From contig JANQNT010000023.1 in assembly GCA_028279445.1 (NCBI GenBank), positions 186,001 through 250,000 of the forward strand: DNA of 64,000 nt, in the 5' to 3' direction. This DNA is from Tepidamorphaceae bacterium (GTDB taxonomy: Bacteria > Pseudomonadota > Alphaproteobacteria > Rhizobiales > Tepidamorphaceae). Below the pieces are notes generated by a model. The model had not been told where the DNA came from and made no database searches. It saw only the letters and a program-made list of their open reading frames with translations. Shown in pieces: positions 1 through 8,125 of the stretch (the stretch's first letter is position 1; every line of letters starts with the position of its first letter). Position numbers and translations under genes: made by a program.

Positions 1-118
1 TCTTGAGCGCACTCGCGTCGCGCCATTGCGACAGGGAGAAGCGATAGCGCCGGCCGTCCTCGGCGCGCAATACGCCGGCTCCGGAAGTCTCGTCCACCCA
101 TAGAATTGTGCCGCGCAT
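1..118 (-). CDS. N-terminal fragment of a small beta-domain (OB/cold-shock-like) protein, cut by window edge
   Basis: Reading the minus strand from an ATG at 118 gives 39 residues beginning MRGTILWVDE and continuing with no stop to base 1. The pattern (short start, a VD..SGAGVL turn, a RYRFSLSQWRD strand) resembles the small nucleic-acid-binding-like beta domain at the N-terminus of some alphaproteobacterial membrane proteins. The family link is from memory and only the first 39 residues are visible, so no function is claimed. It is divergent from the phosphatase gene at 273, with about 150 bp between them. Confidence 0.5.
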   Translation of the reverse strand, partial: MRGTILWVDETSGAGVLRAEDGRRYRFSLSQWRDASALK

Positions 119-272
119 CGCGCCGTTATGCCTGATTTGACTGATTCGCGGGCCGGTCCCCCAACGACGCCGGCCGGTCAAATTCACTCGCCTGCAAACT
201 CATATATGGTGTGAGTCGCTTGTTTGAGTCCGCACGCATCGATCATAGACCAAATCCCGGAAGGATCACCAC

Positions 273-947
273 GTGTCCCGCGCGCGCAACGTGCTTGTCG
301 TGTTCGACCTCGACGGTACGCTCGTCGACACCGCGCCGGACCTGAATGGCGCGCTCAACGCCGCACTCCTTGGCGAAGGCCTGTCGGCCGTCGGCCCGGA
401 TGTGGCGCGCGACGCAATTGGCCATGGCGCGCGGATGATGATCAAGCATGGTCTCGCCGCACAGGGGAGCGACGCTCCCGATGACCTCGTCTCGCGCATG
501 CACGAGCGTTTTCTCGATCATTACCGCGCCAACATCGCGGCTGAAAGCACTCCTTTCCCCGGCGCTGTAGAGGCGTTGTCGCGCTTGGAAGCCCGCGGAG
601 CGCGGCTGGCGGTGTGCACCAACAAGTACGAGGCGCTGGCGCGCGAGCTTCTCGGCGCGCTGGGTCTGGCGCAGCGTTTCGCCGCGATCGCCGGCGGCGA
701 CACCTTCGGCGCCGCCAAGCCCGATCCACGCCACCTCACGCAGACCATCGCGGCAGCCGGTGGCGGGGCGGCGCTGATGGTTGGCGACAGCGAAGCCGAT
801 ATCGGCGCCGCGCGCGCTGCCGGCGTGCCGTGCGTCGCCGTCTCCTTCGGCTATTCCACCGTGCCGGTCGGCGAGCTTGGGGCCGATGCGGTGATCGATC
901 ATTTCGACGCCCTGGAAGAACAGGCCGAGCGGCTGTTGGCGCTTTAG
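273..947 (+). CDS. gph: phosphoglycolate phosphatase (HAD hydrolase)
   Basis: The 224-residue protein is a HAD-superfamily hydrolase that removes the phosphate from 2-phosphoglycolate in the cytosol, salvaging a product of oxidative DNA end repair and of RuBisCO oxygenation. Motif I is FDLDGTLVDT near residue 11 with the nucleophilic Asp, motif II is VCTN, motif III is the Lys of AAKPDP, and motif IV is VGDSEADIGAA. A helical cap lies between motifs I and II. The start is a GTG at 273, preceded by GGAAGGA at a good spacing. Length and motif order fit Gph; other HAD phosphatases of the same subfamily cannot be fully excluded. Confidence 0.88.
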   Translation: MSRARNVLVVFDLDGTLVDTAPDLNGALNAALLGEGLSAVGPDVARDAIGHGARMMIKHGLAAQGSDAPDDLVSRMHERFLDHYRANIAAESTPFPGAVEALSRLEARGARLAVCTNKYEALARELLGALGLAQRFAAIAGGDTFGAAKPDPRHLTQTIAAAGGGAALMVGDSEADIGAARAAGVPCVAVSFGYSTVPVGELGADAVIDHFDALEEQAERLLAL

Positions 948-1067
948 GGTCCGGACCCTAGGCCGTATCCGACAGTCAGGGCTTGCTTGACAGCCGAAAG
1001 GCGGCGTCATTATTACGGCGCACCCTCGACGCGATTACGGCGCGACCCTGCCTTGCGCGAGGATGAC

Positions 1068-1143
1068 GGGCGGTTAGCTCAGTTGGTAGAGCACTGTGTT
1101 CACATCGCAGGGGTCACTGGTTCAAGTCCAGTACCGCCCACCA
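1068..1143 (+). tRNA. tRNA-Val (anticodon CAC)
   Basis: A 76-nt cloverleaf is readable. The acceptor stem GGGCGGT pairs with ACCGCCC, followed by discriminator A and an encoded CCA. The D arm is GCTC/GAGC, the anticodon stem CTGTG/CGCAG contains one T-G pair, and the loop TTCACAT gives anticodon CAC (valine, codon GUG). The T arm contains TTCAAGTCC. No integrase or att repeat is seen beside it. Confidence 0.95.
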
Positions 1144-1659
1144 TTCCTGTCCCACGTCGAGTTTGCCAGAACCTGCCAGCTCCGGCGCGGTGGTTAGAGC
1201 GGCCGATTCGCTCCACTCCGACGCCGAATTCAGGTTTCCCGCCGGCTGACCTTCGAGGTTGCCGTGGCGTGTTTGCCACAGTGTGGCGGGAAAGCACACC
1301 CACCGGCCGATAACGCAATATCGTTTCGCCGCAGCGGTTGATTTCATTAACCCCGATTGTGAAAACTCGACGTGGACGTGTTTCGACATCGCCGAGCCGG
1401 ACTGTAGTTTTCCTGGGCTGGTTGGGGCGTCGCGTTTGAGCGGTGTCGCACGGGATGCGGATGTGGCGCTGCTGGGCGGGCCGCCTCTGCGAAAAGCGGG
1501 TTCGAGCCCAATCGGGCGCAAGACCGCTGCGAGACGGCAGGTCGGGCCGGCGGGCACGAGAAGAGATGCCGCCAAGCCGGTCAAAGGGTTCCAGACCGGA
1601 CGAAACCGGATCAGGGAACTCCGCAAACAAGCAGGTTTCATAGGTTTTCGAGGCTGATA
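1144..1659. other. 516-bp intergenic stretch, no gene recognised
   Basis: Between the tRNA and the L,D-transpeptidase gene no reading frame on either strand looks like a conserved protein. The frames crossing it are open only because of high GC. It presumably carries the promoter and 5' leader of the transpeptidase gene, but no convincing -35/-10 pair was assigned. Confidence 0.5.
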
Positions 1660-2232
1660 ATGAACCGGATTTTCCTCGCCCTAGCGGGCATGTTCGCGGC
1701 GGTGCTGATCGCCATGCCGACGCCGTCCGTGGCGAACTTCGACCCGATGACCGGGCGCAGCTACGAGAGTGGCTATGGCGGCGGCGCGTCGCCGGTGCGC
1801 CGTCAGGTCGTCAACTTCGAGACGAAGTACCGCAAGGGCACCATCATCGTGAAGACCGGCGAGAAGCGCCTCTACCTGGTGCTCGGCGAAGGCAAGGCGA
1901 TGCGTTACGGCATCGGTGTCGGCCGCCCGGGCTTCAAGTGGTACGGCCGCCATCGCATCAGCCGCAAGGCCGAGTGGCCGGGCTGGACCCCGCCCCCGGC
2001 GATGCGCAAGCGTGTCCCGGACCTGCCGGCCTACATGCCCGGCGGTCCGCGCAATCCGCTTGGCGCGCGCGCGCTGTACATCGGCTCCACGCTGTACCGC
2101 ATCCACGGCTCCAACGAGCCCTGGACGATCGGACGCGAGGTCTCTTCCGGCTGCATCCGGATGACCAACAAGGACGTGATCGATCTCTACAACCGGGTGA
2201 GCGTGGGCGCCCGGGTGGTTGTTACCCGCTAA
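1660..2232 (+). CDS. L,D-transpeptidase (YkuD domain), exported
   Basis: This 190-residue protein begins with a signal peptide (hydrophobic residues 4-20, then PSVA). A YkuD domain follows from about residue 58. The catalytic motif is present: H149 in RIHGSN and C165 in SSGCIRM, with the usual spacing. Such enzymes make 3-3 crosslinks in peptidoglycan or attach proteins to it in the periplasm. The start at 1660 is preceded by a GAGG-containing site. A strong hairpin after the stop at 2264-2293 suggests a single-gene unit. Which of the two reactions it performs cannot be read from sequence. Confidence 0.9.
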   Translation: MNRIFLALAGMFAAVLIAMPTPSVANFDPMTGRSYESGYGGGASPVRRQVVNFETKYRKGTIIVKTGEKRLYLVLGEGKAMRYGIGVGRPGFKWYGRHRISRKAEWPGWTPPPAMRKRVPDLPAYMPGGPRNPLGARALYIGSTLYRIHGSNEPWTIGREVSSGCIRMTNKDVIDLYNRVSVGARVVVTR

Positions 2233-2263
2233 GGCCTTCGAGGCATTCAAACTTAGCAGGCGG

Positions 2264-2293
2264 GGCCGGGTCGCTTGGGGGAGCGACCCGGCC
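2264..2293. terminator. hairpin terminator between convergent genes
   Basis: GGCCGGGTCGCT is followed by a 6-nt loop and the perfect complement AGCGACCCGGCC, then TTCGACTTTT. The 12-bp GC-rich stem lies between the convergent transpeptidase and DUF971 genes and probably serves the plus-strand gene, with possible bidirectional use. Confidence 0.8.
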
Positions 2294-2376
2294 TTCGACT
2301 TTTGGGGCCGGTTTTCTTCGGTCAGTACTGACGAGCAAGCCGCTGGCTGATGCGAGGGGGGGGGCTGAACTCCAGC

Positions 2377-2763
2377 CTAATTGGCCGCCCCGCGGCGCAG
2401 GGGCTCGCGGCTTTGCCCCTTCTTCTCCAGTTCGGCGAGATACTCCGCCCACATGTCCTCGCCTTGCGTGCCGAGCTTGGCGAAGTAATCCCAACTGAAA
2501 ATGCCGGTGTTGTGCAGGTCGTCGAAGTGGATACGCACCGCGTAATTGCCGACCGGCTCGACCTTGATGATCCCGACATCGCGCTTGCCCGGCACGATCT
2601 GGCGCTGCGCGGGGCTGTGACCCTGCACTTCCGCGCTCGGGCTCAGCACCCGCAGCATCTCGGCGCTGAACTGGTGCGCGGTGCCGTCGTCAAAGCGGAT
2701 CGTCAGCGTATGCCGGTCCTGGGAGACGCGGATTTCAGTCGGCCAGTGCTTTGCTTCGCCCAT
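2377..2763 (-). CDS. DUF971 domain protein
   Basis: The 128-residue protein has the DUF971 fold (also called gamma-butyrobetaine hydroxylase N-terminal-like): EIRVSQDRHTLTIRFDDG, then a core containing VEPVGNYAVRIHFDD and HNTGIFSWDYF. The start at 2763 (MGEAKHW) is chosen over one 15 codons upstream because the upstream codons read like non-coding sequence and GAGGA precedes this ATG. DUF971 is known fused to Mrp/ApbC-type Fe-S scaffolds (HCF101), so a role near Fe-S assembly is possible. This copy is free-standing, 23 kb from the mrp gene in this window. Confidence 0.8.
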   Translation of the reverse strand: MGEAKHWPTEIRVSQDRHTLTIRFDDGTAHQFSAEMLRVLSPSAEVQGHSPAQRQIVPGKRDVGIIKVEPVGNYAVRIHFDDLHNTGIFSWDYFAKLGTQGEDMWAEYLAELEKKGQSREPLRRGAAN

Positions 2764-2903
2764 GTGTCCTCGTCCCTTCCACGGCCGGACCGTTTTCCTT
2801 GTTGCCATCGGCGCCCATGGACGCTCATCCTAACGGGCAGGTTTCTAGCTAGCAGGTCAGCGGGCATCTTCAAGGCGTTCGCGGCAAACAACGGAGAGCC
2901 GAT

Positions 2904-3218
2904 GTGTCACGCAACGAGCGGCGCGCCATGCGCAAGGCCGGCCAACTGGATACCACCGCGTTCCTGAAGACCGCCGACAAGTTCATCGATGTCGCCAACA
3001 AGGAGAACGAGGCGGTCAAGGCCACCGATCTGCACATGGCGTTCCTGTTCGCGGCCGCCCGCTACAACGCCTATGTCGCCAACGTCATCCTCGAGGTCGA
3101 CGACCACGAGGCTTATGTCGAGCACATGACCGGGCAATACCGGGAGATGCTGCGCCAGCACCTGGCCGACCCCAACCTCTCCGGCGGCAGCCCGTCCGAC
3201 AAGAGCGAGGTGCACTGA
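2904..3218 (+). CDS. DUF3144 family protein
   Basis: The 104-residue soluble, mainly helical protein has the pattern FLKTADKFIDVANKEN, then AFLFAAARYNAYVA and YREMLRQHLADP, which I recognise as DUF3144. It has no signal peptide, membrane segment or metal motif. Function is unknown. The ATG lies in GTGTCACGCAAC context, and a GTG start a few bases upstream is also possible. It converges with the ankyrin gene, 24 bp away. Confidence 0.68.
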   Translation: MSRNERRAMRKAGQLDTTAFLKTADKFIDVANKENEAVKATDLHMAFLFAAARYNAYVANVILEVDDHEAYVEHMTGQYREMLRQHLADPNLSGGSPSDKSEVH

Positions 3219-3242
3219 CCGCCAGTCAGTTTTCCTGCATCG

Positions 3243-4433
3243 CTAGATCTTGCGGCCGAGGCGCCGGGCGATGTCCTCATGACCGGCCTGTTCGGCGGCG
3301 TCGATCGCGTTCCATCCGTCATTCGCGGTCGCGCCTGAATCGGCGCCTGCATCGAGCAGCAGGTCGACGATATCGCCAAAACCGCCGTTGGCAGCCCACA
3401 TCAGCGCCGTGGTGCCATCTTCGGGATTGGCGCGGTTGACATCCGCGCCCGCCTCGATCAGCAGCGTGATGACCGGGGTATCGCCACTGCGGGCCGCGAG
3501 GATCAGCGCGGTCCGCCCGTCAGGTCCTGTCAGGTTGACGGGCGCGCCCGCCTCCACGATCAGCCGCGCCACATCATAGTCGCCGGAACGCACGGCCATG
3601 ATCACGGCGCCGGGTCCGCCGTCCTCGTCGTCTGCGGCCGACGCGCCACGGGAGATCAGCTCGCCCACGAGGCGGGTGTCGCCTGTCTGCGCGGCGGCCG
3701 CCAGCACCGACAGCCCGGCCTTGCTGCGCAGCGCGACGTCGGCGCCAAGATCGAGCAGCAGCCGCACGCGTTCCTCGTGCGCCCTGGTGGCGGCCGCCAG
3801 CAGCGGCGTCTCGCCGGCGGCATCCTGCACGTCGATGCCGGCGCCGGCCCCGATCAGCTCGGCGACGATCTCAAGGGCGGCGTCATCGTAGGGACTGGCG
3901 GCGGCGCGGTGCAGCGCCGTGCGTCCATCGTCATCGCGGCGTTCAACATCGACGCCTGCAGCGATCAGCGGTGCCAGCGTGCCGGAAACGCGGGACTGGG
4001 CGGCGACATGCAGCACTGTGAAGCCCTTGCGGGTCTCGCGTGCATCGAGATCGGCGCCGGCCTCGATGAGCCGTTCGATCAGCACGCGGTTGTTGCGGTA
4101 GGCGGCCTCCATCACCACACGCCAGCCCTCCGGTCCGGGACGGTTGACGTCCGCGCCGCGCGACAGCAGCAGCACGATGGAGTCCTGGTTGCCCTCGGCG
4201 ACGGCGGCAAGCAGCGCGGTGCGGCCGTTGGCCGTGGGCATGTTCGGGTCGACGCCGTTGTCGAGCAGATGCAGCAGGATGTCGATGCGGTCGCGGCTGG
4301 CCGCAGCAACGAGCTTGTCCGCGTCCGTCAATACGCGCTCGCCGGTCGCGGGCTCATCGGCAGACTGCGCCATCGCGGCGGCCGGCATGAGGCTCAGCAG
4401 GCAGGCGATGGCGATACGTGCCGGAGCCCTCAT
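3243..4433 (-). CDS. periplasmic ankyrin-repeat protein of the FDH region
   Basis: This 396-residue protein has an N-terminal signal peptide (MRAPARIAIACLLSLMPAAA, cleavage near AMAQS). About nine to ten ankyrin repeats of roughly 33 residues fill the rest, visible as recurring G.TAL..A...G and LL..GADVN units. It overlaps the DUF3306 gene by four bases (ATGA), so DUF3305-DUF3306-ankyrin is almost certainly one transcript. Ankyrin arrays are protein-binding scaffolds. In the periplasm it could hold FDH subunits or their cytochrome partner, which is inference from location only. Confidence 0.85.
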   Translation of the reverse strand: MRAPARIAIACLLSLMPAAAMAQSADEPATGERVLTDADKLVAAASRDRIDILLHLLDNGVDPNMPTANGRTALLAAVAEGNQDSIVLLLSRGADVNRPGPEGWRVVMEAAYRNNRVLIERLIEAGADLDARETRKGFTVLHVAAQSRVSGTLAPLIAAGVDVERRDDDGRTALHRAAASPYDDAALEIVAELIGAGAGIDVQDAAGETPLLAAATRAHEERVRLLLDLGADVALRSKAGLSVLAAAAQTGDTRLVGELISRGASAADDEDGGPGAVIMAVRSGDYDVARLIVEAGAPVNLTGPDGRTALILAARSGDTPVITLLIEAGADVNRANPEDGTTALMWAANGGFGDIVDLLLDAGADSGATANDGWNAIDAAEQAGHEDIARRLGRKI

Positions 4434-5221
4434 GTGGTCTCGTCGCTGTCGCCGTCGCCGACCGCGAGCGTTTCGTCTTCGGTCGCTGTCGCGTCCGCGT
4501 CTTCCGCAACCGTGCCGGCGTCTTCCTCGGTCACGTCGGGCTCACCGTCCCCGGACGCCCCTTCGTCGGCAGCGTCCCCGGCGATGTCCTCGTTCGCGTC
4601 CTCGTCGGCCAGCTCGACGGCCTCATCGGCCTCGTCCGCGTCTTCGGCCTCGCGCTCCTCGGGCGGCACGTAGCCGCCGCGCTCGTTGATCCGGGCGAAA
4701 TCCTCGTCGGTCTGGAATCCGCGCCCGACCTTCCAGTCGGTGGTGGCAAGATCGGAGATGCCGAACTCCTCGATGATGTTCTCGTAATCGTTGAGACCAT
4801 CCATCTGCGCGAAGACCGGATCGAGCGTCCACAGCTTGCGCATGGCGCGCTGCTGCACGAATTCCGGCACGCCCTTGCGCAGGAACACGGTGAAGTCGCT
4901 GTCGCGCGTCAGGCTGTCGATGTCGATGTCCTCGGTGGGATGGCGCTCGCGCGGTGCGTCATCCGCAATGTCGGCATCGGCGTTATCGGTAACATCGGCT
5001 TTGGTAACATCGGCTTTGGTAACATCGGTATCGGCATCGCCCGCGGGCTCGGTCTCGCCAGCAGCAGACGGCGCCTGGGCTTCGTCCATGGCAAGCGGCG
5101 GCATGGAGGGTCGCTCGGTGGTCGTATCGGCCGGTGCGGCGTCCTTGGGCTGTTCGGGCGGCGGATCGTCGGCCTGCTTGAGCCGCGACCAGCGCGACAG
5201 GAAGTTCTCTCGCCCGCTCAT
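4430..5221 (-). CDS. DUF3306 protein, FDH-associated
   Basis: The 263-residue protein starts MSGRENFLSRWSRLKQ, the hallmark N-terminus of DUF3306. A conserved middle (about residues 100-185: DFTVFLRKGVPE, RKLWTLDPVFAQMDGLNDYE) is flanked by long acidic Ala/Glu/Asp-rich tails that look disordered. Residues around 65-80 contain a tandem KADVT pentapeptide repeat. DUF3306 is known only as a neighbour of formate dehydrogenase genes. It is coupled by 4-bp overlaps to DUF3305 upstream and ankyrin downstream. No catalytic motif is seen. Confidence 0.85.
   Translation of the reverse strand: MSGRENFLSRWSRLKQADDPPPEQPKDAAPADTTTERPSMPPLAMDEAQAPSAAGETEPAGDADTDVTKADVTKADVTDNADADIADDAPRERHPTEDIDIDSLTRDSDFTVFLRKGVPEFVQQRAMRKLWTLDPVFAQMDGLNDYENIIEEFGISDLATTDWKVGRGFQTDEDFARINERGGYVPPEEREAEDADEADEAVELADEDANEDIAGDAADEGASGDGEPDVTEEDAGTVAEDADATATEDETLAVGDGDSDETT
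4988..5028 (-). repeat. 15-bp tandem repeat inside the DUF3306 gene
   Basis: The unit GGTAACATCGGCTTT occurs twice in full (4988-5002, 5003-5017) and then in part from 5018. It encodes repeated KADVT in the disordered acidic segment and keeps frame, so copy number could vary between strains by slippage without breaking the protein. Confidence 0.85.
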
Positions 5222-5826
5222 CTGGCCTCTCCCTCGCCTGTCCCGTCGTCGCCTGGGGGCGTCTGGTGGCGGGCGTCGGGATCAAAGATCGGATCCTTGC
5301 CGAAGCGCTGCTCTTCCATCGCCGGGGGAGCATCGCGCCGGCGCTTTCGGAACTCCACCGGCTTGTAATGCGCCTCGACGAAGTCCTCCACCATCGCCAG
5401 CACGTCTTGCGGCATGGGCACCGGCTCGACGATCGCGCCGTCATCGACGAGATAACCCTCCGCTTCGTAGGGTGCGCAGGTGACCAGCGTCGCCTCGTAG
5501 GGAATGTCGCCGTCGTCCGCCTCGGTCAGCACCACATAGACATGTGGCACGGGCTCGCTGAGATTGACCTTGTAGGCTTCCGCCTCGCTGCGGTGCAGCG
5601 TCAGTTCCAGCACCCGAGCGAGATAGCGCGTCATGCCGTCCTCGGAATGCATGATCCGCCAGGGCTCGCCGACCGGCGCGCCGGCGACCACGGCAACCGG
5701 CATCCAGGTCTCGCTGACCCAGCGATTGGACGACGCACGCCGCTCCACCACCACGCCAAGGCTGATCGACGTTGTGCGCGGCGGTGCGGCGCCCTCTTGC
5801 CCGGTCATGTCACGATCATTCGACAT
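5218..5826 (-). CDS. DUF3305 protein, FDH-associated
   Basis: The 202-residue soluble protein has the DUF3305 pattern: SISLGVVVERRASSNRWV, WMPVAVVAG, LELTLHRSEAEAYKVNL and VPHVYVVLTEADDG. The C-terminal 60 residues are charged and probably flexible. Family members occur beside formate dehydrogenase genes in proteobacteria and have no established function. It is first in the minus-strand unit DUF3305-DUF3306-ankyrin and overlaps DUF3306 by four bases. It is divergent from the ferredoxin gene at 6020; the shared promoter region carries the 14-bp motif at 5901. Confidence 0.86.
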   Translation of the reverse strand: MSNDRDMTGQEGAAPPRTTSISLGVVVERRASSNRWVSETWMPVAVVAGAPVGEPWRIMHSEDGMTRYLARVLELTLHRSEAEAYKVNLSEPVPHVYVVLTEADDGDIPYEATLVTCAPYEAEGYLVDDGAIVEPVPMPQDVLAMVEDFVEAHYKPVEFRKRRRDAPPAMEEQRFGKDPIFDPDARHQTPPGDDGTGEGEAR

Positions 5827-5900
5827 TGGAGTTTTGTGTACGGAAACGACGGTCCAAACGCCAGATCGTCTTGCTTGTCGCGGACCATGCTCTATTCTTC

Positions 5901-5914
5901 ATTAGAACAATTAT
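5901..5914. promoter_or_regulatory. 14-bp motif in the divergent DUF3305 / ferredoxin promoter region
   Basis: ATTAGAACAATTAT lies in the 193-bp gap between divergent genes (5827-6019), in an AT-rich patch. Its exact reverse complement occurs at 20530-20543 in the other FDH divergent region. An identical 14-mer at just these two places in GC-rich DNA suggests the operator of a shared regulator. The binding protein is unknown. Confidence 0.55.
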
Positions 5915-6019
5915 AGCAACGGGCGGCGCGCCGGGAAGTCCCGGTGCGGCGGTGTTGGTTATTTGGTCTGCGCGGTGTGAACTGAACAGGCATGCCTGGC
6001 GGCACGGGAGTGAAGCATC

Positions 6020-8098
6020 TTGGGCGAAACGTTGAAGGCAGGCGACCGGAAAGTTCTGCTGTGCAACTGCGAACGCAGCATGGACGTCGACAGCGAGGCG
6101 CTTGCCAAGGCGCTCGGCTGCGAGGCCGGTTCCCTCAGCACGCACCTGTGCCGCAGCGAGATCGACACCTTCGGCCAGGCGATCGGCGACGGCGAGCCGG
6201 TCATGGTTGCCTGTACGCAGGAAGCGCCGCTGTTTCGCGAGTTCGCCGAGGAGGCCGGCGCGCAGGCACCGCTCGATTTCTTCAATATCCGCGAACAGGC
6301 GGGCTGGAGCCAGGCCAAGTCCCGCGCCGACAAGCGCAACGTGACCGCGAAGATGGCGGCGCTGATCGCCGAGGCCGCGGTGCCCCAGCCGCCGGCGATG
6401 CAACGCACCATCGAGTCCGGCGGCGTTTGTCTCGTCTACGGCGCCGGCCAGGCAGCACTTGAGGCGGCCCACAAGCTGTCGGGGCGTCTGTCCACCAGCG
6501 TGTTGCTGACCGATCCGCGCGACATCATTCCGCCGGCAACCGGCGAAGTGCCGATCTACACCGGGCGGATCGCGCGGGCTGTCGGCTCGCTCGGCAGTTT
6601 CGAGATCACGGTCGATGGCTATGCGCCGATGATACCGTCGTCGCGCAGTGAGCCGGAGTTCCTGATGGCGCGCGACGGGGCGACGGCGGAGTGCGACCTG
6701 ATCCTCGATCTGTCCGGCGGCACGCCGATGTTCACCGGCGCCGACAAGCGCGACGGCTATTTCCGCGTCGATCCGGGCAGTCCGGTGGCGCTCGCCGAGG
6801 CGATGTTCGCCATCACCGACTATGTCGGCACCTTCGAGAAGCCGGTCTATATCGACTACAACCCCGATATCTGCGCTCATAGCCGCTCCAGTACCACCGG
6901 CTGCAGCAACTGCCTTGACGTGTGTCCGGCCGGCGCCATCACCTCCGCCGGAGACACGGTGTCCATCGATGCCGGCATCTGCGGCGGTTGCGGCAACTGC
7001 AGCGCGGTGTGCCCGACGGGTGCGGCGAGCTACACCTTCCCGACCCGCGATGCGCTGATCGCCCGGATACAGGCGCTGGTCGGCACTTATCTGACCGCAG
7101 GCGGCAGCGACCCGGTGGTGCTTGTGCATGACCAGACCCATGGCAGCGAGATCATCGCCGCGATGGCGCGCTTTGGTCGAGGTCTGCCAGGCAATGTGTT
7201 GCCACTCGCGGTCTATGCGACCGGGACCGTGGGACACGATATGCTGGCCGCCGCCTTCAGCGCCGGCGCGGCGCGCGTCGTCGTGCTGAGCGACCCGAAG
7301 CGGCCCGACGACTTCGTCGGTCTGGAGCCACAGGCCGAGATTGCCAACGCGGTGCTCGACGGCCTCGGCCTGAACGCGCAGGGACGCATCGAGATCATCG
7401 ACGAGGCCGACCCCGACGCGGTCGAGGCCCGTCTTCACGACGCCACCGTGCCGCCGGCGATCGCGCAGCAGAGCTTCGCGGCTGTTGGTTCCAAGCGCGA
7501 GGTGGCCCGCGCCGCCCTCAATGCGCTGCGCGAAGCCGCGCCTGAGCAACCCGACGTGATCGCGCTGCCCGATCATGCGCCCTACGGCCGGATCGTCATC
7601 GACACCGAGGGCTGCACGCTGTGCCTGGCCTGTGTGTCCGCCTGCCCCGCGGGCGCACTGTTCGACAACCCCGAAAAGCCGCAGGTGCGGCTCCAGGAGC
7701 AGGCCTGCGTGCAGTGCGGGTTGTGCGCGGCGACCTGTCCGGAAAGCGTCATCACGCTGGACTCACGCCTCGACTTCACGCCGGCGGCCTTCGAGCAGTC
7801 GGTACTGGTGGAGGAAGAACCGTTCGAATGCGTGCGCTGCGGCAAGCCGTTCGGATCGCGCAGGGCGGTCGAGCGGGTCTCGGAGCAACTGGCCGGCAAG
7901 CACTGGATGTTCGCCGAGGAGGGTACAGCGGACGTGTTCCGCATGTGCGACGACTGCCGCATCCAGACGATGTCGGAGCGCGGCGACAACCCGTTCCAGC
8001 TCAACGAACGCCCGCGCACGATCACCACCGACGACTACCTCAAGGCGCGCGAAGAGGGCATCAAGGACGACCTGTCGCTTGAGGACTTCCTGAAGTAG
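6020..8098 (+). CDS. multi-cluster 4Fe-4S ferredoxin protein of the FDH locus
   Basis: This 692-residue cytosolic protein has two double ferredoxin modules: about residues 283-335 (CSNCLDVCPAG and CGGCGNCSAVCPTG) and 530-575 (CTLCLACVSACP and CVQCGLCAATCP). A C-terminal pair of CxxC motifs (CVRCGKPF near 603 and CDDCRIQ near 641) resembles a zinc ribbon. The N-terminal 270 residues have scattered Cys (LLCNCERS, HLCRSE, ACTQEAP) and a Rossmann-like stretch VCLVYGAGQAALEAA, recalling heterodisulfide-reductase-type proteins. A homologue sits in many alphaproteobacterial FDH clusters. It probably relays electrons or assists FDH maturation; the exact role is undetermined. Confidence 0.82.
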   Translation: MGETLKAGDRKVLLCNCERSMDVDSEALAKALGCEAGSLSTHLCRSEIDTFGQAIGDGEPVMVACTQEAPLFREFAEEAGAQAPLDFFNIREQAGWSQAKSRADKRNVTAKMAALIAEAAVPQPPAMQRTIESGGVCLVYGAGQAALEAAHKLSGRLSTSVLLTDPRDIIPPATGEVPIYTGRIARAVGSLGSFEITVDGYAPMIPSSRSEPEFLMARDGATAECDLILDLSGGTPMFTGADKRDGYFRVDPGSPVALAEAMFAITDYVGTFEKPVYIDYNPDICAHSRSSTTGCSNCLDVCPAGAITSAGDTVSIDAGICGGCGNCSAVCPTGAASYTFPTRDALIARIQALVGTYLTAGGSDPVVLVHDQTHGSEIIAAMARFGRGLPGNVLPLAVYATGTVGHDMLAAAFSAGAARVVVLSDPKRPDDFVGLEPQAEIANAVLDGLGLNAQGRIEIIDEADPDAVEARLHDATVPPAIAQQSFAAVGSKREVARAALNALREAAPEQPDVIALPDHAPYGRIVIDTEGCTLCLACVSACPAGALFDNPEKPQVRLQEQACVQCGLCAATCPESVITLDSRLDFTPAAFEQSVLVEEEPFECVRCGKPFGSRRAVERVSEQLAGKHWMFAEEGTADVFRMCDDCRIQTMSERGDNPFQLNERPRTITTDDYLKAREEGIKDDLSLEDFLK

Positions 8099-8125
8099 GC
8101 CCTAGGACTTCCTGAAGTAGGCCCT
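8082..8125 (+). repeat. perfect 22-bp tandem duplication across the ferredoxin stop codon
   Basis: The 22-mer beginning AGGACTTCCTGAAGTAGG occupies 8082-8103 and is repeated without change at 8104-8125. The first copy carries the last codons and the TAG. The second lies just after the gene, so the protein is unaltered. A perfect copy implies recent slippage or duplication. Confidence 0.95.

Noticed and set aside
1068-1143. tRNA-Val as an integration site
   Set aside because: No integrase gene and no repeat of the tRNA 3' end was seen in the neighbourhood.
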